Source: Vibrio variabilis
Lineage (GTDB): Bacteria > Pseudomonadota > Gammaproteobacteria > Enterobacterales > Vibrionaceae
Assembly: GCF_003263785.1 (NCBI RefSeq)
Contig: NZ_JYJK01000095.1
Location: 1 to 56,401, forward strand
Direction: 5' to 3'
Length of the DNA: 56,401 bases
A program made the translations under genes and the position numbers. The notes beneath the pieces are model-generated. The model had not been told where the DNA came from and searched no databases. It worked only from the letters and a program-made list of their open reading frames with translations. This document shows positions 46,544 to 56,055 of the stretch, piece after piece. Each line of letters opens with the position of its first letter. Within the stretch, counting starts at the first letter, position 1.

Positions 46544-47020
46544 ATGAATAAAAAACAGTTTCTTTCACTCTTTGCCACTTGCGTTGTGACCAGTGCGCTC
46601 GCCTCTGGTGGCACAGTTGCGGGGGCAATATGGTACCTCAACTCATCTACAACGGTCAGTGAGGGTCAGTTTTCATTTTTAGAGTCTCAGCCTGCGGCAA
46701 GCACTGAGCCAAAGTTTCACGCCCTCGACAATGTGATTGTTAGCGTGCGCGGCAAAAAGCAAACTCACTTTGTGATGCTAGAGCTGGCGCTGGAAACGCG
46801 TCACATCGAGCGCCTTGAATTCGCCAACGATTACATGCCAAAAGTCAGACACGCAATGCTTAATCTGTTCAGCCAAAAGCGTTATGAAGATCTGCATGGT
46901 GCGGACGCTTTGGATCAGCTTCAGAAGGAGGTGAAAGCTTCGGTGATGACGGCATACGCCGATACCCAGCTAAACCGCGATATTGACGATGTTCTGCTGA
47001 CGAAATTTGTTATTCAGTAG
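46544..47020 (+). CDS. lafF: FliL-like basal body protein (LafF)
   Basis: 158 residues with one N-terminal membrane helix (about 8-30) and a periplasmic FliL domain (FHALDNVIVSVRGKKQTHFVMLELALE, here about residues 58-85). FliL rings surround the stators and support torque. It lies 18 bases after fliK and eight before lafS. Frame intact. Confidence 0.88.
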   Translation: MNKKQFLSLFATCVVTSALASGGTVAGAIWYLNSSTTVSEGQFSFLESQPAASTEPKFHALDNVIVSVRGKKQTHFVMLELALETRHIERLEFANDYMPKVRHAMLNLFSQKRYEDLHGADALDQLQKEVKASVMTAYADTQLNRDIDDVLLTKFVIQ

Positions 47021-47028
47021 GAGCGACT

Positions 47029-47756
47029 ATGCTGGATATGAATCACTCAGACAGCTACGGCGTCGCCGAAGATGTCACATCAAGCGCTACGCGTATCGAT
47101 GAAAATCGCCTGCTCAGCCAACATCAAATCTTGGTTAAGCGCGTGGTAAACCAACTGCGCAACCATGCCACGACCCATTGCAGCATTGAAGACATGCAGC
47201 AAATCGGACTGATTGGCCTACTTGAGGCAGGGCGCCGCTATGGCAACATCGATGACCCTAACTTTCCGGCGTTCGCCGTGTGCCGCATTCGCGGCTCTAT
47301 CTTGGATGAGCTGCGCCGCCTTGACTGGCGTTCACGCAAAACCCGTCAGGAGGCTCATGAGCTCAATGATGTGACGCGTGATTTAACCAAGCGCCTGCGC
47401 CGCGCGCCCACCGAACAAGAGATCATCAAAGCACTCGGCACCACACAGCAGGATTACCATACCCGGCTCAACGCCACCATGGCCGCAGAAATGCAAAGCT
47501 AGATCAGCTCATCGAGAGCGGTCTTGAAGGTGCAGTCGAGTCTGGTTGCGATGGCATGAACCACGAACATATCCGCCGCAGTCTTGAGAAGGCACTTAGC
47601 CAGCTCCCCAAACGCGAACAGCTTCTACTGACACTGTTCTACCAACACGATTTGAACTTACACGAGATTGCTCTGGTGTTAGAGCTGACCCCGCCACGGA
47701 TTTGTCAGCTGCACAAGCAAGCGCTCAAGCAACTCAACCAATTACTGTCTTCTTAG
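47029..47756 (+). CDS. lafS: Lateral flagellar sigma-28 factor LafS (frame broken as read)
   Basis: FliA-type sigma factor. Region 2 has DMQQIGLIGLLEAGRRYG and FPAFAVCRIRGSILDELR; region 4 has LPKREQLLLTLFYQHDLNLHE and a helix-turn-helix (LELTPPRICQLHKQALKQL). As read it stops at 47502; one missing base near 47500 (CAAAGC-TAGATC, restoring Ser-Leu-Asp-Gln-Leu) joins the two parts to about 242 residues. It transcribes lafA and the motor genes. Confidence 0.92.
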
Positions 47757-47765
47757 GAGTCCACT

Positions 47766-48623
47766 ATGCAAAAGTTTACTGGCGCAATCATCATTTTGAT
47801 GTGTGTCTTCGGCGGTTACGTCTGGGCCGGAGGCAGTCTTATGGCCATTTGGCAGCCGGCGGAAATGCTAATCATCATTGGTGCCACCATTGGCTCCCTT
47901 ATTATAGGTAACCCGCCACAAGTTCTTAAAGAGATGCGCAGCCAACTGCGTGGCATCATCTCTCCGCCTAAAGATGAGCGCGAGTTCTACATGGAATTGA
48001 TGGCGCTATTGCAAGTCTTGCTGGAAACCGTGCGCAGTGGTGGCTTTAAGGCGCTGGATAAGCACATTGAAAATCCAGAGCAGAGCGATATTTTTGCGCG
48101 TTATCCGCGTGTCAGTCGTGATTATCGCTTAGTTTCTTTCATTACCGACAATTTGCGTTTAATGGCAATGGGACAAATGTCGCCTCATGAGTTAGAGGGA
48201 CTACTAGAGCAAGAGATTGAAGCGATTGAGGCCGACTATATGCAGCCCGCTCGTTCCATGCAGCGCACCGCAGAAGCCATGCCTGGCTTTGGTATTTTGG
48301 CGGCTGTTGGCGGCATCATCATCACCATGTCCGCCATCGATGGCTCCATTGCCATGATTGGCTATCACGTTGCTGCCGCTCTAGTAGGCACATTTATCGG
48401 TATTTTCGGTTGTTACTGCTGCTTAGACCCAGCAAGTAACGCCATGGCTCAACGCGTTAAACGCAATATGTCCGCTTTCGATTGTACTCGCGCTACCTTA
48501 GTGGCCTATGTTGCGAAGAAGCCGACACTATTGGCGATTGACGCTGGCCGCAAGCACATTCAGCTAGACATTAAACCAACGTTTAACCAAATGGAGGTGT
48601 GGCTCGCTGAACAGGAGGGATAA
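47766..48623 (+). CDS. lafT: Lateral motor stator protein LafT (MotA)
   Basis: 285 residues with four membrane segments: two near the N-terminus and two after residue 170 (GFGILAAVGGIIITMSAIDG and a following one). The cytoplasmic loop has the rotor-contact charges (DNLRLMAMGQMSPHELEGLLEQEIE, about 134-158). With LafU it forms the 5:2 ion-driven stator. The stop overlaps the lafU start. Frame intact. Confidence 0.95.
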   Translation: MQKFTGAIIILMCVFGGYVWAGGSLMAIWQPAEMLIIIGATIGSLIIGNPPQVLKEMRSQLRGIISPPKDEREFYMELMALLQVLLETVRSGGFKALDKHIENPEQSDIFARYPRVSRDYRLVSFITDNLRLMAMGQMSPHELEGLLEQEIEAIEADYMQPARSMQRTAEAMPGFGILAAVGGIIITMSAIDGSIAMIGYHVAAALVGTFIGIFGCYCCLDPASNAMAQRVKRNMSAFDCTRATLVAYVAKKPTLLAIDAGRKHIQLDIKPTFNQMEVWLAEQEG

Positions 48624-49630
48624 TGCAAAAACATGAGCAAGTAGTCTTCAAACGCGCCAGTCGTAGTCACCACCATGAGTCTCATGGCGGTGCATGGAAG
48701 GTAGCGTTTGCTGACTTTATGATTGCCTTGATGGCGTTATTCCTCGTCCTTTGGGTTATGCAGGTGGTCGACAAAGAAGAGCGCAAAGCGATTGTTGCCC
48801 ATTTGCAAATGGCCAGTGTCTTTGACCAAGGCAGTGGCAACCTATTCGACACCTCGAAAAGCATTTCTCCTATCGATCTGACTACGGATTCATCTGTAGC
48901 CAGTCGTCATGACTCAGTGCATTCTGTCAGTTCTTTTTTCCAAGGGGATCGCGAAGGGCCAGAATCGGATTCACTTATCGACGGCACCTTCGACACACAA
49001 GAGCGCCTTGCCGCTCTTGCTGAGGTCATCAATGACATGGTGCGTCAAATCAACGCCCAAGGTAATGTCGATGTCACTGTGACACCTCAAGGACTACGCA
49101 TCGTGCTGCAAGATGACTACAAACAGAACATGTTTGGTCGCGGCGGCTCCACCTTAACGCCGTTCTTTGAAGATTTATTGCTGGCTTTGGCGCCTGTTTT
49201 TGAACGGGTAGAAAACCCAATGATCATCAGCGGCCACACCGATGCTACTCAGTATCGTAAAACCTTCTCGAGCAAATCCAACTGGGAGCTTTCGGCATCA
49301 CGCGCCAACGTCGCCAGACAAACGCTCACCGCGGGCGGCATGCCTGAGCAACGTGTGCTGCAAGTAACCGGCATGTCTGATCGCGCCTTGCTTAATCACA
49401 ACGACCCCTCATCGAGCGAAAACCGCCGCATCGAACTGTTTATCCTCACGACACCCGCGGCTGAGGTTATCAACACCTTGTTTGGCCAATCGCCCAACAA
49501 TGAGTCGAAAAATGAGCTAGAGAAGGCGCGCGACAAGGCGAAATTCAATCAGCCTGTGTTTAGAACCGATACCATTCGATTCGACTCAGACAGCGCTTCA
49601 AACACGACCACCCAGGTGCAAGCACTGTAA
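48623..49630 (+). CDS. lafU: Lateral motor stator protein LafU (MotB)
   Basis: 335 residues. The single membrane helix AFADFMIALMALFLVLWVMQ contains the ion-binding Asp31. The helix is MotB-like, in line with proton drive in lateral flagella, although ion choice cannot be proved from sequence. The C-terminal OmpA-like domain (ISGHTDATQYRK, WELSASRANVARQTL, SSENRRIEL) binds peptidoglycan. It is the last gene of the cluster and its stop lies inside a terminator hairpin. Frame intact. Confidence 0.95.
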   Translation: MQKHEQVVFKRASRSHHHESHGGAWKVAFADFMIALMALFLVLWVMQVVDKEERKAIVAHLQMASVFDQGSGNLFDTSKSISPIDLTTDSSVASRHDSVHSVSSFFQGDREGPESDSLIDGTFDTQERLAALAEVINDMVRQINAQGNVDVTVTPQGLRIVLQDDYKQNMFGRGGSTLTPFFEDLLLALAPVFERVENPMIISGHTDATQYRKTFSSKSNWELSASRANVARQTLTAGGMPEQRVLQVTGMSDRALLNHNDPSSSENRRIELFILTTPAAEVINTLFGQSPNNESKNELEKARDKAKFNQPVFRTDTIRFDSDSASNTTTQVQAL

Positions 49631-49644
49631 CTTGCACCTTTATT
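49614..49644 (+). terminator. Intrinsic terminator at the end of the laf cluster
   Basis: AGGTGCAAG-CACTGTAA-CTTGCACCT (49614-49639), a nine-base-pair stem whose loop contains the lafU stop codon, followed by TTATT. Confidence 0.7.
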
Positions 49645-49792
49645 CGGGTGTTCTATGCTTTGATAGTACACCTTGATCTCACTACTTTTTATTATTGAGC
49701 ACCCAGTCAGTAAGGCATGTTATGCGACAATCTATTCCGCACATACCGCCAAAACCAAACCGAACGCCAGACGGACTACAAAAGGCGTTTCT

Positions 49793-50023
49793 ATGCTAAT
49801 CATCATCGATTACGCCCTACTCGCTCTGTTCTTAAGCCAGCTCACCACTCTCTCACTAAAGGGCGGCACGTTAATCAGCTTGCTGTTGGTTGTGTACAAC
49901 AGCCTACTCACCTTTATGTGCTTTCGACGCACCGATCGACAAGATGCCTATATCATCTATCCGACGATATCGGCCACGCTGTTGGCGTTTGTGTGCTTTT
50001 TGTATTTTTTCTTTTTGGTTTGA
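49793..50023 (+). CDS. Small membrane protein of unknown function
   Basis: 76 residues from the ATG at 49793 (MLIIIDYALLALFLSQ). Three hydrophobic stretches are separated by short polar loops (FRRTDRQD). It ends 17 bases before a strong bidirectional hairpin. No family is recognised. It may be unrelated to the flagellum. Confidence 0.5.
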   Translation: MLIIIDYALLALFLSQLTTLSLKGGTLISLLLVVYNSLLTFMCFRRTDRQDAYIIYPTISATLLAFVCFLYFFFLV

Positions 50024-50039
50024 GAAAGCAAAGAAGGGC

Positions 50040-50070
50040 AAAAAAAGCCCCTGCGATACGGCAGGGGCTT
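50040..50070 (-). terminator. Intrinsic terminator for the Ig-repeat lipoprotein gene
   Basis: GCCCCTGC-CGTATC-GCAGGGGC (50047-50068, minus strand) followed by seven T's. It can also serve the plus-strand small membrane gene. Confidence 0.8.
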
Positions 50071-50081
50071 ATAGATATCAA

Positions 50082-53000
50082 TTATTCAGTTGGATTTCGA
50101 TGTTGGAAGTACCAAATCTCACGCCCTACATTCTGGTCAAGTAAAATGTACCAAGTATTTTGACTCTTTATTAGACTATAAAAACTGTCGACCACTGTGG
50201 GAGTATCATACATCTCCCTATCAATATGCCACTTCCCATCAGTGTAGACACCAACCCCCATTCCGAAGAGCTGTACCCACTCATTATCTAAGTGGGGATT
50301 TTTTTGACCAAATCGAGTAGATTCAGAGACTCTAAACTTGTACTTATTGGTATGTTCTATCGCCTTCCATCCAGACAGATCCAATCGAGTAATTGTGGTC
50401 TCTCCATGCAACGGATTCAGCTCATTGACTTGAAGTAATCGCTCTCCATTGACCTTGATACTACATCGCTGCCCAAATATATTTCCGTTTGGCAATACAC
50501 CAGCTACTGCATCAATATTGCTACAACTGTTCAACTCCTCCCCTTTGGCTGGGTCTACAGTTATTTCAGATGGCTCATGGGTAATATCACTCCAAATGTG
50601 GTAACCACCTGAGTATTCACAGAAGGCAGCAAAATTGAACGATTTATCAAGTGGTACAAGTTGCGGATGATGATTGCATGTCTTTGACATTGAGGCTGAA
50701 CCGACCATCGTCACTGATTTCTCTAACGTGCCGTTATCTTTATTGATAAAGTGATAAGTTGGTAATGTTTGTTCGGTCGGTGAAGACCGGAGTCGATCTA
50801 CGACAACAATGTGATCAGGGTAAGTTGGCATCTGTTCAACATAACCTTTCACGACAGCGCCAGGAACCCAAGTTTCGTCGACTTTGTTGTAACGATAAAC
50901 GGTAACTTGATCATTATCGAAATCAGCAACAACGGGGGTTCCGTTACTATCGACAAAAGCCGATTGACGATGATCATCAATCCAAATGGTCGATGATGCA
51001 CTGTTAAATTGGTCAGCCGATATTTTCAAAGGTTCGCTCAACGAACCCGATTTTAAATCGTAAACCTGCACCGTTCTGTGGTCAGTCGAAAGCTGACTTA
51101 CTAGTATGTAATACCCATTTCCGCCACCATCAATCAAGTGGTTATTTACTAAGAATCTATTTTCGATAACTTTTTTGTATTCACTAACACCATTCTTATC
51201 AATTTTGCCGACATAAATATCATGGTAATGGCCATTAGGAACGTTCCAAAAACGATATACTGTGTCCTCAGAAACAATGGTTTGAGCTTCGTTTGCGTCT
51301 GCCGATACGACAGAATCAATTTTAGTAAAGTCTATGCGATGCCATTGATAAACATTAGGGTTATCAACAATGGTCAAAGGGACTAAAGCATAATTATATC
51401 TAATTGTCTCTTGGCCACTCACATAAAGCTCAAACAACTCTTTCAGGCGATCTGAATTGAACCTAACTTTAAAGTTCGAGTTTTCACCACTGCGAATGGC
51501 GCGCATTGTACGGGTCGAAGTATTGACTTTTACTAACTCAATTCCAGACTCATCCTTACTTTCGTAATAATTGCCATTGTCAAAAATAACCTCATTAAAG
51601 GTTTCTTTCGTCCCGTCGCTGAACTCAACAATGATGTCCATTGAAATGGTTTCACCTTCTGTCAGCGTTAGCGTTCCATCTAGTAAATCCGGAGACATAC
51701 TCGCAACCGTTGGTGGCAACACCGTAATTTCAACGGTAGGAGCGACAGTATCTTTTAGCTTAGCGGTCAACGTCGCAGTACCTTCGGCTTTAGCTACCAA
51801 AGTCATATCGCTGACACCAAGAACAGTCTCATCGCTCACCGTCCAGGTTACACCTTCGCTGATCACTTTTGTCGTGCCATCGGTGAGTGTTGCGAGCACC
51901 TCTAAGGGTAGCTGTTCCCCTTTATTGAAATCGCTAGCATCAATATTAAGTGCAATGTCGGTAATTTCAGCTTCGCCAATCGCTAGGTTGTAAGTATGCT
52001 CTTTACCTTGATAGCTAGCCGTGAGCGTGGTTAAACCTGGTTTCAGTGCCTTAATTTGATGACTAGTAATAGCGGCTACTGAAGTATCTGAACTCTTCCA
52101 TGTGACTTGGTCTGTAATTGGTTTTTCCGACCCATCGCTGAATCGACCAAATACCGTTGGCAGGTTCAGTGTCAGGCCAGCTGCAAGGCTTTCAGGTAAG
52201 CCGGTAAAGCGAATGTCTTCCAAATCCGCTTTTACAACCGTGTACGATTTCGAGCTTGTAAGACCGCCAAAGCTCACTTCCACCGTGACATTACCAACAG
52301 CCAAAGCTTTAACATTACCACCCTCGATTACAGCGACAGAAGGATTCAGGCTGCGCCATACAGCACCCTCGATAGCCCCTCCGCTACCATCACTATAAAT
52401 ACCTGCAACGCCACCAAGCTCCAAGCTATCTCCAACTCTCAACTCCGTTTGGCCAATAGTAATCACAATCCCGGTAAGCGTCGGCTCAAGCACTTCAATA
52501 GTGATAGTTTTACTTACGCTTGATAAGTCGCAGTTAGACTATAACTACCTTGTGCGATGCCGTTAAGAGTATTGCCACTGACTAAACCAGCGGTATCACT
52601 CGACCACTCAATACCAGAACTAACTATTTGTGTTGTGCCATCACTAAACGTTACCTCAATGGCGCCAAGCTGCATCGAAGTACCGGCATGCAGTTTAGAT
52701 GTATCAACACCAAAAGACAGTGCTGTGGCTAGTGGGGGAAGTATTTTCAATGACAGTGATTCACTGAACCCTTCGTAACTCGCAGTCAGCGTAACCGTGC
52801 CTTCCTGTTTCGCTACTAGCTTTCCGTCTTCAATCGCCAACTTATTATTGTCTGATGTTGTCCAAGTGATACCTGCTGTTAATGGTAACTGGCTACCATC
52901 ACTTAGCAGGGAAGTAACCACCGGTAAATCGCCCTGCTCACCTTTGCGCAGCTCTTTAATCGCCATTTCTACTGAAATGCCATCGAGTATTGCAGGGGTT

Positions 53001-54160
53001 ACCTCAAATGCGATCGAGTGACTAAGCTCACCATAATTTGCAGTGATCTGCGTCGACCCCAAACCAAGAGCGACAAGTTTTCCATTTTCTATTTTTGCAA
53101 CCGCTTGATTGCTGCTTTCCCACGTCACACCGGAGTACAGATTTCGAGAGTTACCATTCGGAAATTTTGCTTGGACACGCCCTAGACTTTGAGATTTACC
53201 TTTGGCCAACCTATTTGAAGCTAATTCAAAGCTAATAGAAGAAGCGACTTCAACGTCTGGAATCGTCCAAACGACATCACCAGGGTTCCATTCAGGTAAC
53301 GAGACAATGTCTTTACCAAAGTCAATATTGCCTACTAGGTCTTTATTCACAAAATGATCGCGGTACTTTTCAGCATTGCTGTTAGCATGACTCTGGACTT
53401 TGCGAATCAGCTCAACCAATAAGTAGTGATAGGTGTTCTTGTAAGCCACAACCAACTCTTCGTTGCCCTCAATTTCTTTGAGTTTGTTGACTTGTTCATT
53501 GAACTGCTGGAGCAGTTTGGATTTTTGAATAACGTAGCTGCGAGCAACATTGTGAAGGGTTTTGGCTTGCCATTGTGCCAAAGCCATTTCACCATCTTCA
53601 TCGGCAAGTCCTTGAGACACATAATCACCGAATACTAGCGATGGATTGTTAGCGACATTAGTAAGCGAATCGATCACCGCCTGTTTTGCTTGAGCAACCA
53701 AATCTTCGGTGATCTCAGCGTCTGGAGTATCTAACTGCTGTACTAGCGTTTCGTGAACCATCGAAGTATATGGCGTAATCACATTAAAAAGACTCACGCG
53801 CGGTACTGTCAGGACAAAAGATTCTGCGACAGGTGAGCCATCAAGATTATCCTCATCAATGGTCACCCCTTTCACCGCATAAGCACACAGTGTGTGGTTG
53901 AGATATTTGTTTGAGATTTCAGCTTTACCGCGCTCGGTGGTGTTTGCTATCACCAATTGGTCACCAAGTTGGGTATCACATCGCCCGTTCTCAATAGCTG
54001 TGATGCTTGCTTTGTTCAAATAGCCATCTATGACCGTTATTGAAAAAGTCCCTTCAGTGCCTGAGTTTGGTCCAGCACTGGAGTCATCGCCACCGCCTCC
54101 ACAGGCACTCAAGCCCGCTGCAACCAATGAGATCACAATGGGGTTCAACGCTTTTTTCAT
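50082..54160 (-). CDS. Long Ig-repeat (Big_2-like) lipoprotein (frame broken as read)
   Basis: About 1,358 residues after repair. A lipoprotein signal with lipobox LSAC precedes GGGGDDSS, so the mature N-terminus is lipid-anchored. Residues about 35-320 form a domain with two cysteines plus a helical stretch. Seven Ig-like repeats of about 85 residues follow, each with a pattern like FSDGT...GVTWxSSD...V.....G.VTAxxxG. The last 430 residues look like a beta-propeller-type domain without a recognised family. The frame breaks once, near 52517 (Gln-Ala-Val-Ser), by one missing base. It is probably a surface adhesin or envelope protein; partners are unknown. Confidence 0.75.
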
Positions 54161-54398
54161 CCTACGATTCCTTCGTTAACAATCTAGCGCGTGATTGTAA
54201 TGTCAGAACCGTGTCAATTAATTGCCTTGAATGCGCTTTATTTCATAATATGCAGGTTATTTTATAAATATGCACGCTCAGTCATAAAGCAATAAATAAA
54301 CCGTTGATATATGTAACATTTATTGATAAAGGATTTTCATTTCAATAAGCTATGCGTGCAGTGGTTGGTATTTACAGTAAAAATGAATCGTCTTCATT

Positions 54399-54536
54399 TA
54401 TCACTTGAGTAATGCCACGACCGTATGGCGTCTCACATTCGCCTGCGCATTGATCGCCTCAAATGTGGTCGTGAAATCTTGTAAAAGCTGACTAAAACCA
54501 GAGAGTCTTTCGCTGACTTATTGCCAGGTAGGAAGC
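54399..54536 (-). pseudogene. Decayed copy of the 3' end of the gene at 56056
   Basis: 138 bases align without gaps to 56054-56191 at 121 of 138 positions (about 88%). The reading frame is kept (SGFSQLLQDFTTTFEAINAQ and VRRHTVVALLK with the same final TGA), but an in-frame TAA replaces a Gln codon near the 5' end of the fragment. Most differences are silent, so the copy derives from a diverged functional homologue rather than a recent local duplication. The rest of 54161-54624 holds only the promoter side of the lipoprotein gene and a terminator. Confidence 0.8.
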
Positions 54537-54559
54537 ATACCGTTCGTACCTCGAAGCAT

Positions 54560-54590
54560 CAAAAAGGGCAGCAACAACGCTACCCTTTTG
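54560..54590 (-). terminator. Intrinsic terminator of the exported-protein gene
   Basis: Minus-strand AAAGGGTAGC-GTTGTT-GCTGCCCTTTTT (about 54561-54588), 35 bases beyond the stop at 54625. Confidence 0.75.
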
Positions 54591-54624
54591 CTCCGTTCCT
54601 TTAGGTCACTCTATCGTTCTACAA

Positions 54625-55445
54625 TCACATACGCGACACATGCTTTTTAATGATCGAACTAAACTGGGTTCGCATGCTAGAACTCGCTGCGGCATCTGAA
54701 GCACTCTCTATACTGTACAGTTCTCCTCGGTACTGACCAGCGACAACGCCTATGTCTTTACAGCGAACTATCTCATCAAAATCTACAATACAGTCTTTTA
54801 CCACACTACCATCTCCTAGCTTGAACTCGGGAAGTCGACCAGCAAAGCTGTAGTGCTCGTAAGCAGAAATTGTATCGCCGATGAGTTCTTTATCATCAGC
54901 ATCCTTAACTTCGAGTTCGTAAACTTTGATAAACTTACTTCCAAGCTGATAACTCTCTTGTCCAAGCGTCAGTTCTGTTGGTTTAGTTGTCGTGCTGCGC
55001 TCATAAGCCAGTGAACCATCACTGTTAAAATGTTTCCATGTAAATGTATTGGTACCGTCACCATTTCGTTTCCAGACTGATTCCGATATTTTCAACTCTA
55101 TGCCATCTCGATCGGTCATGTATCTTCGCTAGATTCTGTATCTCCGTCATTACTAAACTCAACGATGCTTTTACACGTCGTATGATAATCGCCATAGCGG
55201 TCATACTGAACGCATGAATCATCTATGTAAGTAAATACACCATTCTTATTAACGAAATAATCATTGATCAAAGCTTGCTCTTTCTTCACAAAATCTAAGC
55301 CTAGAACCTGCCCACTGCTGTCAATGACCGTCTGACCATTTATCTGAATTTCCCCTTCTACATTTAAAATCGCCTCCCCTTCAGCAAATGCTGATGTCAT
55401 ACCCAATGTTGAAGAAAGCAGTGCTACTAACATTTTTTTGTTCAT
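54625..55445 (-). CDS. Exported protein of unknown function (frame broken as read)
   Basis: A signal peptide (about 1-21, ending SAFA) leads into a mature protein beginning EGEAILNVEGEIQING. The first part ends at SSEDT, and the second part, MTDRDGIELKISESVWKRNG to KKHVSRM, follows in another frame after one missing base near 55120. Joined, it has about 273 residues. Two pairs of cysteines (about 79/91 and in KDCIVDFDEIVRC) could form disulfides. No family is recognised. It follows a small lipoprotein gene by 21 bases, and both lie between the two copies of the 138-base repeat. Confidence 0.65.
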
Positions 55446-55466
55446 GAATTCATTCCTTAAATCGAG

Positions 55467-55769
55467 TTACTTAATCGTAAGCTTGCCGGAGACCACTAGC
55501 TTTTCAGCAGGGGCACTCTCATCATCTGAATTTGAGGCCAAAGTAAACACCGCGGACTTCTGTTCATCCGAAGGCAACGTAATGACAATTTCTTCTGATT
55601 GCAGGACATCCATTTGCGCGTATGTGTTTCCGCTCTCGTCAGCAACAATGGATGCTGTCTCTCTGAGGCCATCGACCGATGACTTGTTAGGAGCGACTTG
55701 TGAATCATCACTATCGCCTCCACACCCTGCGAGAAGCAAAATGATGCTTGGTAACAGCATGTATTTCAT
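55467..55769 (-). CDS. Small lipoprotein of unknown function
   Basis: 100 residues. A lipobox LAGC at about 13-16 is followed by GGDSDD, similar to the GGGGDD after the lipobox of the long lipoprotein at 50082. The rest is an acidic, beta-rich domain without a recognised family. It is the first gene of a two-gene unit with the exported protein downstream. 55770-56055 holds its promoter region; nothing specific is recognised there. Confidence 0.65.
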   Translation of the reverse strand: MKYMLLPSIILLLAGCGGDSDDSQVAPNKSSVDGLRETASIVADESGNTYAQMDVLQSEEIVITLPSDEQKSAVFTLASNSDDESAPAEKLVVSGKLTIK

Positions 55770-56055
55770 AAAGAACCTCTGGTGTAGAAATTAATTTGCT
55801 TAATTTTTATACCAAATAAACGGGATCCACTCTTTAACAAAACGGGCAAATGCGAGACGCTTCAACCAAGGGAAATCGTATTAATAAACCTAACAATAAC
55901 AATGAGTAAAATTGAGGAAAACGGACTCCACAAGAGTGGTACAGAAGGGTTTGAAGTTGCTAACCAAACAGACATGAGTATTTAGTTAGCACATGATGCC
56001 AGAAAGGCTGGAAGAGGAGATGGCGAATACCTTAATAGCTAGGAAAATATGTCTA

